From Clostridiales bacterium (lineage in GTDB: Bacteria > Bacillota > Clostridia > Lachnospirales > Lachnospiraceae): DNA of 64,000 nucleotides. The position numbers and the translations under genes are program-made. Below are positions 43,692 to 52,026 of the stretch, one piece after another. Each line of letters begins with the position of its first letter. Within the stretch, counting starts at the first letter, position 1. The stretch is taken from assembly GCA_018365455.1 (NCBI GenBank), contig JAGZJZ010000005.1, positions 62,001-126,000 of the forward strand. The letters run 5' to 3'. Below the pieces are notes generated by a model, which worked only from the letters and a program-made list of their open reading frames with translations, had not been told where the DNA came from and did no database searches.

Positions 43692-43800
43692 TGCTTTCAC
43701 CTGCTATTTTCTTGTTATGAAACCAGTATAGCATACCTTTTAAAAAAAGAGAACAGCTAGTTTTTACAAGGGTTCCGGGGAAGGGGAGGAAGTTCTCCAC

Positions 43801-43827
43801 TGTGGACATTGTGGATAATGTGGATAA
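43801..43827. promoter_or_regulatory. Tandem DnaA boxes, cluster 1
   Basis: Three abutting 9-mers: TGTGGACAT (two mismatches), TGTGGATAA (43810-43818, perfect) and TGTGGATAA (43819-43827, perfect). TGTGGATAA is the complement of the DnaA box TTATCCACA. The cluster lies upstream of the dnaD-dnaI genes. Confidence 0.8.
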
Positions 43828-43926
43828 CTTGGGGACAAAAAAAATAGGTGCAACAGGAGAAAATGTGCAATTGTCGGGGATTGTCGAATTTTTAAAAATT
43901 ATCACAGCGAAATTATGTAAACCAAG

Positions 43927-43994
43927 CTATCCACAAAAAAATCCACATGTAAAATACACGTTAATGTGCATAATCATGTGGATAATGTGGATAA
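43927..43994. promoter_or_regulatory. DnaA boxes, cluster 2
   Basis: Two perfect abutting boxes TGTGGATAA at 43977-43985 and 43986-43994, plus TGTGCATAA (43965-43973, one mismatch), CTATCCACA (43927-43935, one mismatch, opposite orientation) and AAATCCACA (43939-43947, two mismatches). The 20-base string at 43810-43829 recurs exactly at 43977-43996, 167 bases away. The cluster ends at the murC stop codon. Confidence 0.8.
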
Positions 43995-45374
43995 CTATTC
44001 TCCAAGCAGGCTTTCCCCTATTTTTACAACGTCTCCGGCACCCATAGTTATCAACAAGTCACCGTGTATACAATTTTCTAACAAAAAGTTTTCGATCTCG
44101 TCAAAACATGGAAAATAATATGCTTCTTTGCCAAGTTCCGCTATTTTTTGCTGGAGAGTTTTAGAACTGATCCCCAGGTTATCCGTTTCACGGGCGGCGT
44201 AGATATCAGCGAGCACCACTTTATCAGCCAGGGCAAGCGCCGTTGCAAAGTCATCCATCAATGCTTTGGTTCGTGTGTAAGTATGCGGCTGGAATACGCA
44301 CCAGATCGTTTTGTGAGGATACTGATTTGCCGCTTTCAAGGTAGCTGCAATTTCTGTGGGATGGTGTGCGTAATCATCAATGATGGTAACGCCTCCGATT
44401 TCCCCTTTTTTCTGGAAACGCCGGTCAGTACCGCCAAAATCAGTCAGTCCCTGGCAGATTTTTTCCATAGGAATGCCAAGTCGTTCACCAAGAGCAAGTG
44501 AGGCAAGTGCATTGGATATATTGTGCTGTCCCGGGACACTCAGTGTGAAGTGACCGATCACCTTACCGTCCTTTAACGCATCAAAAGAGCCGTGGGCAAA
44601 ATCGTCATAGCTGATATTTGCGGCACTGTACTGGCTGGACTCAGAGAATCCATAGGTTATCACATTGCATGGAAGGTCCTTCGTAATTTCCTCATAGCCG
44701 GGAATGTCTCCGTTGATAATCAGCGTACCGTCTTTTGGCAGTCTCTCTGCAAATAGCCGGAATGAATTCCGGATGTCATCCAGGTCTTTGAAGAAGTCCA
44801 GATGGTCTGCATCAATATTCAGGATGATACTGATCTTTGGATTAAAATGCAAAAAACTGTTTGTATATTCACATGCTTCCGTCAGAAATGTTTCGGAATT
44901 ACCCACGCGGATATTTCCTCCGATGGCTTTTAAGATTCCGCCTACCGATATCGTAGGATCTGTGTCAGCAGCCAGAAGAATGTGGGAAATCATGGACGTG
45001 GTTGTGGTTTTGCCGTGTGTACCGGAAACGGCAATTGGTGTTTCGTAATTCTGCATGATCTGCCCCAGTAGTTCAGCACGGGTCAGCATCGGAATATTTT
45101 TCTGAACTGCAGCTGCATATTCCGGATTATCCGGATGGATCGCGGCTGTGTATACCACCAGGTCTGTTCCTTCTTCTATATTAGATGCGCGCTGGTGCAA
45201 GTACACAGTAACCCCTCTGTCCTCCATCCATTTTGTCAGAGGCGATTCTTTTGCATCAGAACCGGAGATCTTAAAACCACGGTCAATTAATATAGAAGCA
45301 AGACCGCTCATGCTGATTCCTCCGATACCAATAAAGTGTACATGGATAGGCTGCTTAAAATTTATCTCATACAT
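43995..45374 (-). CDS. murC: UDP-N-acetylmuramate--L-alanine ligase
   Basis: 459 aa Mur ligase that adds L-alanine to UDP-MurNAc in the cytoplasm, the first peptide step of peptidoglycan synthesis. The N-terminal Rossmann motif is FIGIGGISMSGLA, the P-loop is SGTHGKTTTTSMISHIL near residue 117, and the C-terminal part keeps DDYAHHPTEI and QPHTYTRTK. AAGGAGAG precedes the ATG. It is followed on the same strand by the DnaA-box spacer and dnaD. Confidence 0.97.
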   Translation of the reverse strand: MYEINFKQPIHVHFIGIGGISMSGLASILIDRGFKISGSDAKESPLTKWMEDRGVTVYLHQRASNIEEGTDLVVYTAAIHPDNPEYAAAVQKNIPMLTRAELLGQIMQNYETPIAVSGTHGKTTTTSMISHILLAADTDPTISVGGILKAIGGNIRVGNSETFLTEACEYTNSFLHFNPKISIILNIDADHLDFFKDLDDIRNSFRLFAERLPKDGTLIINGDIPGYEEITKDLPCNVITYGFSESSQYSAANISYDDFAHGSFDALKDGKVIGHFTLSVPGQHNISNALASLALGERLGIPMEKICQGLTDFGGTDRRFQKKGEIGGVTIIDDYAHHPTEIAATLKAANQYPHKTIWCVFQPHTYTRTKALMDDFATALALADKVVLADIYAARETDNLGISSKTLQQKIAELGKEAYYFPCFDEIENFLLENCIHGDLLITMGAGDVVKIGESLLGE

Positions 45375-45469
45375 AATGATACTCTCCTTATGAAAATCTC
45401 TTTCACAGGCTGTGTGAAAGGCATTCTTTCACTATTATAACCGCATATGGATAAAAATTAAAGTATTTC
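45375..45469. promoter_or_regulatory. murC upstream region with inverted repeat
   Basis: CTTTCACA (45400-45407) and TGTGAAAG (45413-45420) form an 8-bp inverted repeat with a 5-base spacer, and CTTTCAC recurs near 45426. It lies 25-50 bases before murC and could be an operator. No clear -10/-35 for murC was identified. Confidence 0.4.
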
Positions 45470-45497
45470 TTGACAATAAGGAAGATTAAATTATGTT
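45470..45497 (+). promoter_or_regulatory. Predicted sigma-A promoter
   Basis: TTGACA (45470-45475), 16-base spacer, TATGTT (45492-45497). It points away from murC, toward a possible 66-codon gene and glgC. Confidence 0.45.
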
Positions 45498-45526
45498 TGG
45501 GGGGCAAAGACGGAGGTTCTATCACG

Positions 45527-45727
45527 TTGAGAAAACCAGCTGAGTATTATAGAATTCTCACTGGAAAGAGAAGTGAAAGTGTAAAACAGCGGAAATCCCT
45601 CCAGCAAAAACACATTCTAAAAAATCACTGTATTCGACAGTATTTTTATGCATTTTTAAAACAAAACAAAGAATTATGTAAAAATATGACAAAACAATAC
45701 AGAAAAAACAAAGGTAAAATAGCATAA
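45527..45727 (+). CDS. Possible small basic protein
   Basis: A 66-codon frame from TTG, with GGAGG 10 bases upstream and a promoter-like pair before that. The product is strongly basic (many Lys/Arg, e.g. YYRILTGKRSESVKQRKSLQ) and matches no family I know. Codon bias is weak and the gap is AT-rich, so it may be chance. Confidence 0.3.
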   Translation: MRKPAEYYRILTGKRSESVKQRKSLQQKHILKNHCIRQYFYAFLKQNKELCKNMTKQYRKNKGKIA

Positions 45728-45950
45728 ATGTGAATAAAATGTCGAATAAGAAAAGTCGCTAAACAATATTTTGAGCTATTTCTTCTAAAATGAGAGAAAA
45801 AAATTTCAAAAAATTGTAAAAAATGTTCACTATTTCGAAAAGATGTGATATAATAAAAACTAACAATTTTATTTATGAGAAAATATGATTGTTAACGGGC
45901 TATAGATGCATCTGACATCATAGTACTATACTACAGCGAGAGGTGATAGC
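45728..45950 (+). promoter_or_regulatory. glgC upstream region with sigma-A promoter
   Basis: The promoter pair TTCACT (45826-45831) and TATAAT (45849-45854) has 17-base spacing and lies about 97 bases before the GTG of glgC. The rest of the gap is A/T-rich with no further structure seen. Confidence 0.55.
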
Positions 45951-47222
45951 GTGATTAAAAAAGAGATGATTGCAATGTTACTTGCAGGAGGACAAGGAAG
46001 CCGTCTGGGCGTTCTGACAGCCAAAGTGGCAAAGCCGGCCGTGGCTTTCGGCGGAAAGTACCGAATTATAGATTTTCCGCTCAGCAACTGTATTAATTCT
46101 GGGGTAGATACAGTTGGTGTCCTAACACAATATCAGCCATTGCGGTTAAATACGCATATTGGAATTGGTATTCCCTGGGATTTGGATAGGAATATCGGAG
46201 GTGTAACAGTACTTCCTCCATATGAGAAGAGTGGCAACAGCGAATGGTATACAGGAACAGCAAATGCAATTTACCAGAACCTGGGCTATATGGAGAATTA
46301 TAATCCTGATTATGTTTTAATTTTGTCAGGTGACCATATTTATAAGATGGATTATGAAGTAATGTTAGATTTCCACAAAGCCAGCAATGCCGACATCAGC
46401 ATCGCAGTTATGCCCGTACCGATGGAAGAAGCAAGCCGTTTTGGCGTAGTGGTGACAGATGACAATAACAGGATTACAGAGTTTCAGGAGAAACCGCCGG
46501 AACCAAAGAGCAATCTTGCGTCAATGGGTATTTATATTTTCTCATGGAAGGTATTAAAGGAAGCTTTAATCGCAATGTCTGATCAGAGTAATTGTGATTT
46601 TGGTAAACATATTATTCCGTATTGCCATGAAAAGGGAGATAAGCTTGTTGCTTATGAGTATAACGGCTATTGGAAAGACGTTGGAACATTGGGTTCTTAC
46701 TGGGAAGCAAATATGGAACTGATCGATATCATTCCGGAGTTTAACTTATACGAAGAATTCTGGAAGATATACACAAGCAGTGAAATCATTCCTCCGCAGT
46801 ATATATCAACGGATTCGGTTATTGAAAGATGTATCATCGGCGATGGTACGGAGGTTTATGGAGAAGTACATAATTCTGTCATAGGAGCCGGTGTAACGAT
46901 TGGAAAGGGTGCTGTTATTCGTGATTCGATTATCATGAGAGGAACCAAGATCGGAGATGGTGCCGTTCTGGACCGCTCCATTGTAGCCGAGAACACGGAA
47001 ATCGGACAAGGCGCAGTGCTTGGCGTAGGCGAAGAAGTTCCAAACAAATTAAAACCACATGTGTATTCCTTTGGTTTAGTAACGGTAGGTGAAAATTCTT
47101 ATATTCCGCCAAATGTAAAGATCGGTAAGAATACGGCAGTTGACGGAATTACAAGAGCAGAGGATTATCCGGATGGCGTACTGGAGAGTGGAGAAACTTT
47201 AGTTAAGGCAGGTGAGGCGTGA
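45951..47222 (+). CDS. glgC: Glucose-1-phosphate adenylyltransferase
   Basis: 423 aa ADP-glucose pyrophosphorylase, catalytic subunit, the committed step of glycogen synthesis. N-terminal nucleotidyltransferase motif [16 protein letters not shown], the [19 protein letters not shown] sugar-phosphate region, WYTGTANAI, and a C-terminal left-handed beta-helix with hexapeptide repeats. The start is GTG with AGAGGTGA upstream. The GlgD subunit gene follows with stop and start overlapping. Confidence 0.96.
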   Translation: MIKKEMIAMLLAGGQGSRLGVLTAKVAKPAVAFGGKYRIIDFPLSNCINSGVDTVGVLTQYQPLRLNTHIGIGIPWDLDRNIGGVTVLPPYEKSGNSEWYTGTANAIYQNLGYMENYNPDYVLILSGDHIYKMDYEVMLDFHKASNADISIAVMPVPMEEASRFGVVVTDDNNRITEFQEKPPEPKSNLASMGIYIFSWKVLKEALIAMSDQSNCDFGKHIIPYCHEKGDKLVAYEYNGYWKDVGTLGSYWEANMELIDIIPEFNLYEEFWKIYTSSEIIPPQYISTDSVIERCIIGDGTEVYGEVHNSVIGAGVTIGKGAVIRDSIIMRGTKIGDGAVLDRSIVAENTEIGQGAVLGVGEEVPNKLKPHVYSFGLVTVGENSYIPPNVKIGKNTAVDGITRAEDYPDGVLESGETLVKAGEA

Positions 47223-48340
47223 TGAGAGCGATAGGAATGATTTTAGCAGGTGGCAACAGTCACAGAATGGGAGATTTATCAAATAAGAGGGCCATTGCAG
47301 CAATGCCGATTGCAGGCAGCTATCGAAGCATCGACTTCGCGTTAAGTAACATGTCTAATTCTTCTATACAAAAAGTGGCAGTTTTGACACAGTACAATGC
47401 GAGATCTTTAAATGAACATTTAAGTTCTTCAAAATGGTGGGATTTTGGAAGAAAGCAGGGAGGTTTGTTTGTATTCACACCAACCATCACTTCTGATAAT
47501 AGTTTCTGGTATCGGGGGACGGCAGATGCGATCTATCAGAATCTGGATTTTCTGAAGAAAAGCCATGAACCATATGTAATCATAGCATCCGGTGACGGTG
47601 TGTACAAGCTGGATTACAATAAAGTGCTGGAATATCATATTGAGAAGAAAGCGGATATCACCGTTGTATGCAAAGATATGGCTCCAAGCGAAGACATTAC
47701 AAGATTCGGTGTCCTGAAAATGAATGAGGACAGCAGAATTGAAGAATTTGAAGAGAAACCGATGGTTTCATCCTGGAACACGGTTTCAACCGGAGTCTAT
47801 ATTATCCGCAGAAGACAGCTGATCGAATTAATTGAAAGATGTGCACAGGAAGACCGGCATGATTTTGTAAAAGATATCCTGATTCGCTATAAGAACTTAA
47901 AGAGAATCTATGGATATAAGATGAAAGAGTACTGGAGCAACATCGCTACGGTAGAGTCATATTACAAAACCAATATGGATTTCCTGAAACCGGAGGTAAG
48001 GGATTATTTCTTCCGTCAGTATCCGGATGTATATTCCAAGGTTGACGATCTTCCGCCTGCAAAGTATAATCCGGGCAGTGAAGTGAAAAACAGCCTGATA
48101 TCCAGCGGATGTATCATCAATGGACATGTAGAAAATTCGGTGTTGTTTAAGAAGACTTTTGTGGGTGAAAATTGTGTGATTAAGAATTCTATTATCCTGA
48201 ATGATGTCTATCTGGGTGATAATACATATATCGAAAACTGTATTGTTGAATCCAGAGATACCATACGGGCGAATTCTTATCATGTTGGCGAGGACAAAAT
48301 AAAAATTGTTATAGAAAAAAACGAGCGCTACGTACTATAA
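47222..48340 (+). CDS. glgD: Glucose-1-phosphate adenylyltransferase subunit GlgD
   Basis: 372 aa, paralogue of GlgC with nucleotidyltransferase fold (GMILAGGNSHRMGDLSNKRA) but lacking the canonical GlgC sequence at several active-site positions; in Bacillus-type pairs GlgD raises GlgC activity. The stop of glgC and the ATG at 47222 share a base (TGATG), and GGTGAGG serves as ribosome site. A GTG one codon upstream is also in frame. spoVG follows. Confidence 0.94.
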   Translation: MRAIGMILAGGNSHRMGDLSNKRAIAAMPIAGSYRSIDFALSNMSNSSIQKVAVLTQYNARSLNEHLSSSKWWDFGRKQGGLFVFTPTITSDNSFWYRGTADAIYQNLDFLKKSHEPYVIIASGDGVYKLDYNKVLEYHIEKKADITVVCKDMAPSEDITRFGVLKMNEDSRIEEFEEKPMVSSWNTVSTGVYIIRRRQLIELIERCAQEDRHDFVKDILIRYKNLKRIYGYKMKEYWSNIATVESYYKTNMDFLKPEVRDYFFRQYPDVYSKVDDLPPAKYNPGSEVKNSLISSGCIINGHVENSVLFKKTFVGENCVIKNSIILNDVYLGDNTYIENCIVESRDTIRANSYHVGEDKIKIVIEKNERYVL

Positions 48341-48381
48341 CATTTTAAATTACGACTATATATGGAAAGGGGCTAAAAGAC

Positions 48382-48669
48382 ATGAATATTACAGATGTCA
48401 GGGTACGTAAAGTTGCAAAGGAAGGTAAGATGAAGGCGGTAGTTTCGATTACAATTGATGATGAGTTTGTTGTTCATGATATCAAAGTAATTGAAGGAGA
48501 AAAGGGGTTATTTATAGCCATGCCGAGCAGAAAGGCATCCGACGGAGAATATAGAGATATCGCACATCCTATTAATTCCCAGACAAGAGACCGTATCCAG
48601 GGGATTATCCTGGATCAGTACGAGGCTGTTGTAGCTGCGGAACCTGAATCCGAAGAGGCAGCTTATTAA
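48382..48669 (+). CDS. spoVG: Septation / RNA-binding regulator SpoVG
   Basis: 95 aa SpoVG, a small nucleic-acid-binding regulator that affects septation, capsule and sporulation genes in Firmicutes. The full-length signature is present: [20 protein letters not shown] at the start, [21 protein letters not shown] in the middle and [10 protein letters not shown] toward the end. AAAGGGG precedes the ATG; it is 41 bases after glgD and could share its mRNA. Confidence 0.97.
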   Translation: MNITDVRVRKVAKEGKMKAVVSITIDDEFVVHDIKVIEGEKGLFIAMPSRKASDGEYRDIAHPINSQTRDRIQGIILDQYEAVVAAEPESEEAAY

Positions 48670-48786
48670 TTTAGCAACGAATATTTTATAGAAGTAAATC
48701 AGTATAATTCAAGGTGAACAGGGAAACATTGGATCTTGACCGGGAGTTATGCAGGCAGTACAGGAAAAGAGAAAAGTTAATGTTTA

Positions 48787-48820
48787 TACGCTCTGCTGTG
48801 GGAGGCAGGGCGTATTTTTA
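48787..48820 (+). terminator. Intrinsic terminator of glgC-glgD-spoVG
   Basis: TACGCTCTGC (48787-48796) pairs with GCAGGGCGTA (48805-48814) with one G-U pair, followed by TTTTT. Confidence 0.88.
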
Positions 48821-48825
48821 TGCAT

Positions 48826-48855
48826 AAAAAAGCCCCCTGAAAGCAAGGGGCTTTT
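48826..48855 (-). terminator. Intrinsic terminator of the LacI-kinase gene
   Basis: Read on the - strand, AAAAGCCCC (48855-48847) pairs with GGGGCTTTT (48836-48828), followed by a T-run. It ends 8 bases beyond the stop of the fusion gene. Confidence 0.88.
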
Positions 48856-48862
48856 AGCGGCA

Positions 48863-50770
48863 TTAGTGAAAGGATAACAGATCGGGTTCTGCCTGCCCGA
48901 TATGAAGATACAAGGTGTCCTTGTCAACCAGAGCAGTTGTTACACCCTGGCGGGAAACGCAGAATCCTGCGGCATACTGGGCGATGCGGACAGACTTTTC
49001 CAGATCATATCCGTCACTTAAATGGACAGCCAGAGCAGAAATGAAAGCATCTGCGCCTCCGGTGGCATCTACAGCAGTAAAATCGGCGGCTGGAAAATGC
49101 TTCTGCAGATTTTCAGCGCGAACATAGCATCCGCCATGTCCAAGGGTGATGATTACAACGGGCATTCCCCGGTTGTAAAAATATTCTGCCTGTCCCTCAA
49201 TGGTATCAATCTGAGGGCAGAAAGTAGCAGCTTCCTGCTGATTAGGTACAAATATATCAGTGTTCCGGTAGAATACCTCCGGCAGAGTACTCAATGCCGA
49301 TGGCTTTAATATGGTTTTCGCAGAAGACTTTTTCGCCAGGGATGCGGCTTCCATAGCGGCTTCCATTGGAATATCCATGGAGAGCAATAAGAATTCACAT
49401 CCTTCAAACAGGGCCTTCTGAGACCGGACATCGTCAGCGGTCAGCCTGAGATTCGCACCCGGAATATAGGTGATGGTCACTTCCCCGTCTTTTTGTACAT
49501 ACACATAGGCCTTTCCGGTCTGAGCGCCTTGATCCTTATAAATCCCTTCTGTCAGAAGGTGGTTCTGGCTCAGTGCATCAAAGATCAGGGAGGCATCGGA
49601 GTCGTTGCCCACTTTACCGATTAAGACTGCTTCATGTCCCAGCCTTGCAGTACCCATAGACTGATTGGTACCTTTTCCGCCTGCGCAGGAGGAGGAATTG
49701 GTGATCAGGGTAGATTTTCCGGTTTCCGGAAAACCGTCCACGGTAAGGGTAACATCCGTATTGATACTGCCCAGAACCAGGAATTTCCGGCCCCGGCAGG
49801 ATGCAGGGGTATTGATGCTTTCTTCATGGTTTAACACATAATAAGTATCCAGAGAACACGCAGGATTGTCGTCCGTATTTTTTTCGCAAATATTTATCAG
49901 GGTACGGCAGGCATCATATCCCAAATTCCAATAGGGAATCTTGTAATTGGAAACAGAGGGAAAGTTTAAAAAATCCATATCATCGCTACAAAGTCCAATC
50001 AATGAAAAATCCGATGGAATATGGTAGTGCATCTTATCCAGCTGGCTGTAAAGAGTGAGCGTTTCTTCTAAATCACTGCTGACGATACCTGTGATTCCCC
50101 CGGTTGTGAGAGAGCTCATGCAGGAAGAATCTGAGAGATGTAATGTCATTGCGTCATGCAGAGAAAGATGATGGTCAAAGAGGCAGCTTTTCATCCCTTC
50201 CAACACCTGCAGGGACCGGAAATTATTTTCCCGGATCAGGCAGCCTATTTTATGATGTCTCCATTGAATCAGCTTTTCCGTACAGAGGTAGCCCAGTTTC
50301 TGGTAATCAATGGCATAAGAGTTCGCTGTATAATTGGAATTTACATAAACCACAGGAATATCCGCATCGGTGAAATAATGCTCATGCTGCATACTTACCT
50401 GATCCACCGGCTCCCATAAAAGTCCGTCAATTTTATTTTTACAGAGTGCGGTAATATGTTTTAACTCATCCGTTAATGAGCGGCAACTGTCAAAGACCAG
50501 GATACCATAACCTTTTTCCTGTGCTGCTTTCACAATGCCGTTCAGCATGGTTTTGAATCCGCTGCCGTCCCGCAAAAGCACTCCAATGAGAAATGTTTTC
50601 GCCATGGAGATATCTTTTACCGTACCATACGGGGTGTAATTATATTCTTTTACAATTTCCAGCACCCGGTTTCTGGTGGCTGAATTAATATTCTGATCTT
50701 TATTATTTACAATTTTGGATACCGTTGAAATCGACACGCCTGCCAATTTTGCAATTTCTTTGATAGTCAT
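48863..50770 (-). CDS. LacI regulator fused to PfkB/ribokinase-type kinase
   Basis: 635 aa two-part protein. Residues 1-55 are a LacI HTH (MTIKEIAKLAGVSISTVSKI plus hinge), about 60-320 a periplasmic-binding-like effector domain, and about 330-630 a complete ribokinase-like domain starting FLVLGSINTDVTLTVDGFP, with CAGGKGTNQSMGTARLG and catalytic region DATGGADAF. The putative base Asp574 is kept, but the usual GAGD reads GGAD. The frame is continuous over the junction, so this is a true fusion. It diverges from the nucleoside hydrolase/importer operon and probably represses it while phosphorylating a ribose-like product (inference). Confidence 0.92.
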   Translation of the reverse strand: MTIKEIAKLAGVSISTVSKIVNNKDQNINSATRNRVLEIVKEYNYTPYGTVKDISMAKTFLIGVLLRDGSGFKTMLNGIVKAAQEKGYGILVFDSCRSLTDELKHITALCKNKIDGLLWEPVDQVSMQHEHYFTDADIPVVYVNSNYTANSYAIDYQKLGYLCTEKLIQWRHHKIGCLIRENNFRSLQVLEGMKSCLFDHHLSLHDAMTLHLSDSSCMSSLTTGGITGIVSSDLEETLTLYSQLDKMHYHIPSDFSLIGLCSDDMDFLNFPSVSNYKIPYWNLGYDACRTLINICEKNTDDNPACSLDTYYVLNHEESINTPASCRGRKFLVLGSINTDVTLTVDGFPETGKSTLITNSSSCAGGKGTNQSMGTARLGHEAVLIGKVGNDSDASLIFDALSQNHLLTEGIYKDQGAQTGKAYVYVQKDGEVTITYIPGANLRLTADDVRSQKALFEGCEFLLLSMDIPMEAAMEAASLAKKSSAKTILKPSALSTLPEVFYRNTDIFVPNQQEAATFCPQIDTIEGQAEYFYNRGMPVVIITLGHGGCYVRAENLQKHFPAADFTAVDATGGADAFISALAVHLSDGYDLEKSVRIAQYAAGFCVSRQGVTTALVDKDTLYLHIGQAEPDLLSFH

Positions 50771-50893
50771 AAAACACCTCAGTCATTTTATTCCTGAATC
50801 AATTCCAGGTTTCTAGATTTTATAAGCTTGTCATGTACCTATTATGGATGATCTGGTTCATTTTGTCAATTTATTTTTTGTATAAAATGCACA

Positions 50894-50918
50894 GGAAAAC
50901 ATTTCGGAAAATAGTTTT
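50894..50918. promoter_or_regulatory. Operator-like repeat, upstream copy
   Basis: GGAAAACATTT followed by CGGAAAATAGTTTT. A close copy of this string lies at 50982-51008, and the two bracket the promoter of the nucleoside hydrolase gene. Likely binding site of the divergent LacI-type regulator. Confidence 0.55.
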
Positions 50919-50942
50919 ATTTAACAAAAATAAAGATTGTAG

Positions 50943-50971
50943 TTGACATTTGAAAAATCCGCCCATATAAT
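50943..50971 (+). promoter_or_regulatory. Consensus sigma-A promoter
   Basis: TTGACA (50943-50948), exactly 17 bases, TATAAT (50966-50971): a full consensus promoter, which fits a strongly repressed operon. Confidence 0.85.
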
Positions 50972-50981
50972 GTGCTCATAA

Positions 50982-51008
50982 GGAAAACATTTTAAGAAAA
51001 TTATTTTC
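50982..51008. promoter_or_regulatory. Operator-like repeat, downstream copy
   Basis: GGAAAACATTT, then TAAGAAAATTATTTTCC, starting about 10 bases after the -10 box. It repeats the upstream copy with one inserted base and has outer symmetry GGAAAA/TTTTCC. A repressor bound here would block transcription start. Confidence 0.55.
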
Positions 51009-51029
51009 CCAAAAAGGAGGAAGGAAATT

Positions 51030-51968
51030 ATGATGGTGGATAATGGATGGCTTGCAGGGCAGTTGAACAGGCCAAAAGGAAAGGCGGATGTAGTGCTTGA
51101 TACGGATACCTATAATGAAATTGACGATCAGTACGCACTTGCCTATCTGATTAAATCAGATGACAAACTAAACCTGCAGGCGATATATGCGGCTCCCTTT
51201 TCCAATAAAAAATGTGGATGCCCGGCGGAGGGAATGGAAAAGAGTTATGAAGAGATTTTAAGAGTTCTCACACTGATGGAAAGAGAAGATTTAAAGAAAT
51301 TGGTCAAAAAAGGTTCGGACCGCTATCTGGAAAATGAAACCGTTCCGGTGAAGTCAGAGGCAGCGGAAGATTTGATAAAAAGAGCGATGGAACATACATC
51401 TGAGAATCCGCTGTATGTAGTTGCCATTGCCGCAATTACCAATGTAGTGTCTGCCATTTTGATAAAGCCTGAGATAAAAGAGCGGATTGTGGTGGTTTGG
51501 CTTGGCGGTCAGGCACACTGGTGGCCGGATAACCGGGAATTTAATCTGATTCAGGATATAGCGGCAGCCAGAGTCTTGTTTGGCTGCGGGGTACCCCTGG
51601 TGCAGCTTCCATGCATGGGCGTGGTTTCCGGATTCCGTATCAGCGGTCCGGAGTTAATCCATCATCTGAAGGGAAAAAATAAGCTCTGTGATTATCTGGT
51701 GGATGTGACTGTTAAGGAGGCACTGGCTGACGGGGGGAATATAACCTGGAGCCGCATTATCTGGGATGTGACTGCGGTTGCATGGCTTTTGGATGATAGA
51801 TTTGAGAAGGACTGCCTGGTTCACAGTCCGGTGCCGGAATACGATGACCGGTATGCTTTTGACACGACGAACCATCTGATCAAATATGTTTATGATATTA
51901 ACCGGGATTATTTATTAGCGGATTTATTTCAGAAATTAACCGGCAGTCCATACATGGATCTGCAATAG
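51030..51968 (+). CDS. Inosine-uridine preferring nucleoside hydrolase family protein
   Basis: 312 aa nucleoside hydrolase (IU_nuc_hydro). The metal/ribose-binding motif DTDTYNEIDDQYAL near residue 24 is intact; later family segments VVWLGGQAHWW and the His-containing C-terminal region FDTTNHLIKYV are visible. It would release ribose from a riboside in the cytoplasm. AAGGAGGAAGG precedes the ATG. The neighbouring ribokinase-fused repressor and importer suggest uptake and use of a nucleoside or ribosylated compound. Confidence 0.9.
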   Translation: MMVDNGWLAGQLNRPKGKADVVLDTDTYNEIDDQYALAYLIKSDDKLNLQAIYAAPFSNKKCGCPAEGMEKSYEEILRVLTLMEREDLKKLVKKGSDRYLENETVPVKSEAAEDLIKRAMEHTSENPLYVVAIAAITNVVSAILIKPEIKERIVVVWLGGQAHWWPDNREFNLIQDIAAARVLFGCGVPLVQLPCMGVVSGFRISGPELIHHLKGKNKLCDYLVDVTVKEALADGGNITWSRIIWDVTAVAWLLDDRFEKDCLVHSPVPEYDDRYAFDTTNHLIKYVYDINRDYLLADLFQKLTGSPYMDLQ

Positions 51969-52026
51969 GGTTACAGATTGTTTCTTGAGAATTCAAGTTA
52001 ACGGATTGCAAACAGGAGGAAAGAAA

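Noticed and set aside
43701..43994. Chromosomal origin of replication
   Set aside because: DnaA boxes are dense, but dnaA, dnaN, rpmH, rnpA or gidA genes are absent and no clear AT-rich unwinding element beside the boxes was seen; kept only as a DnaA-box cluster.
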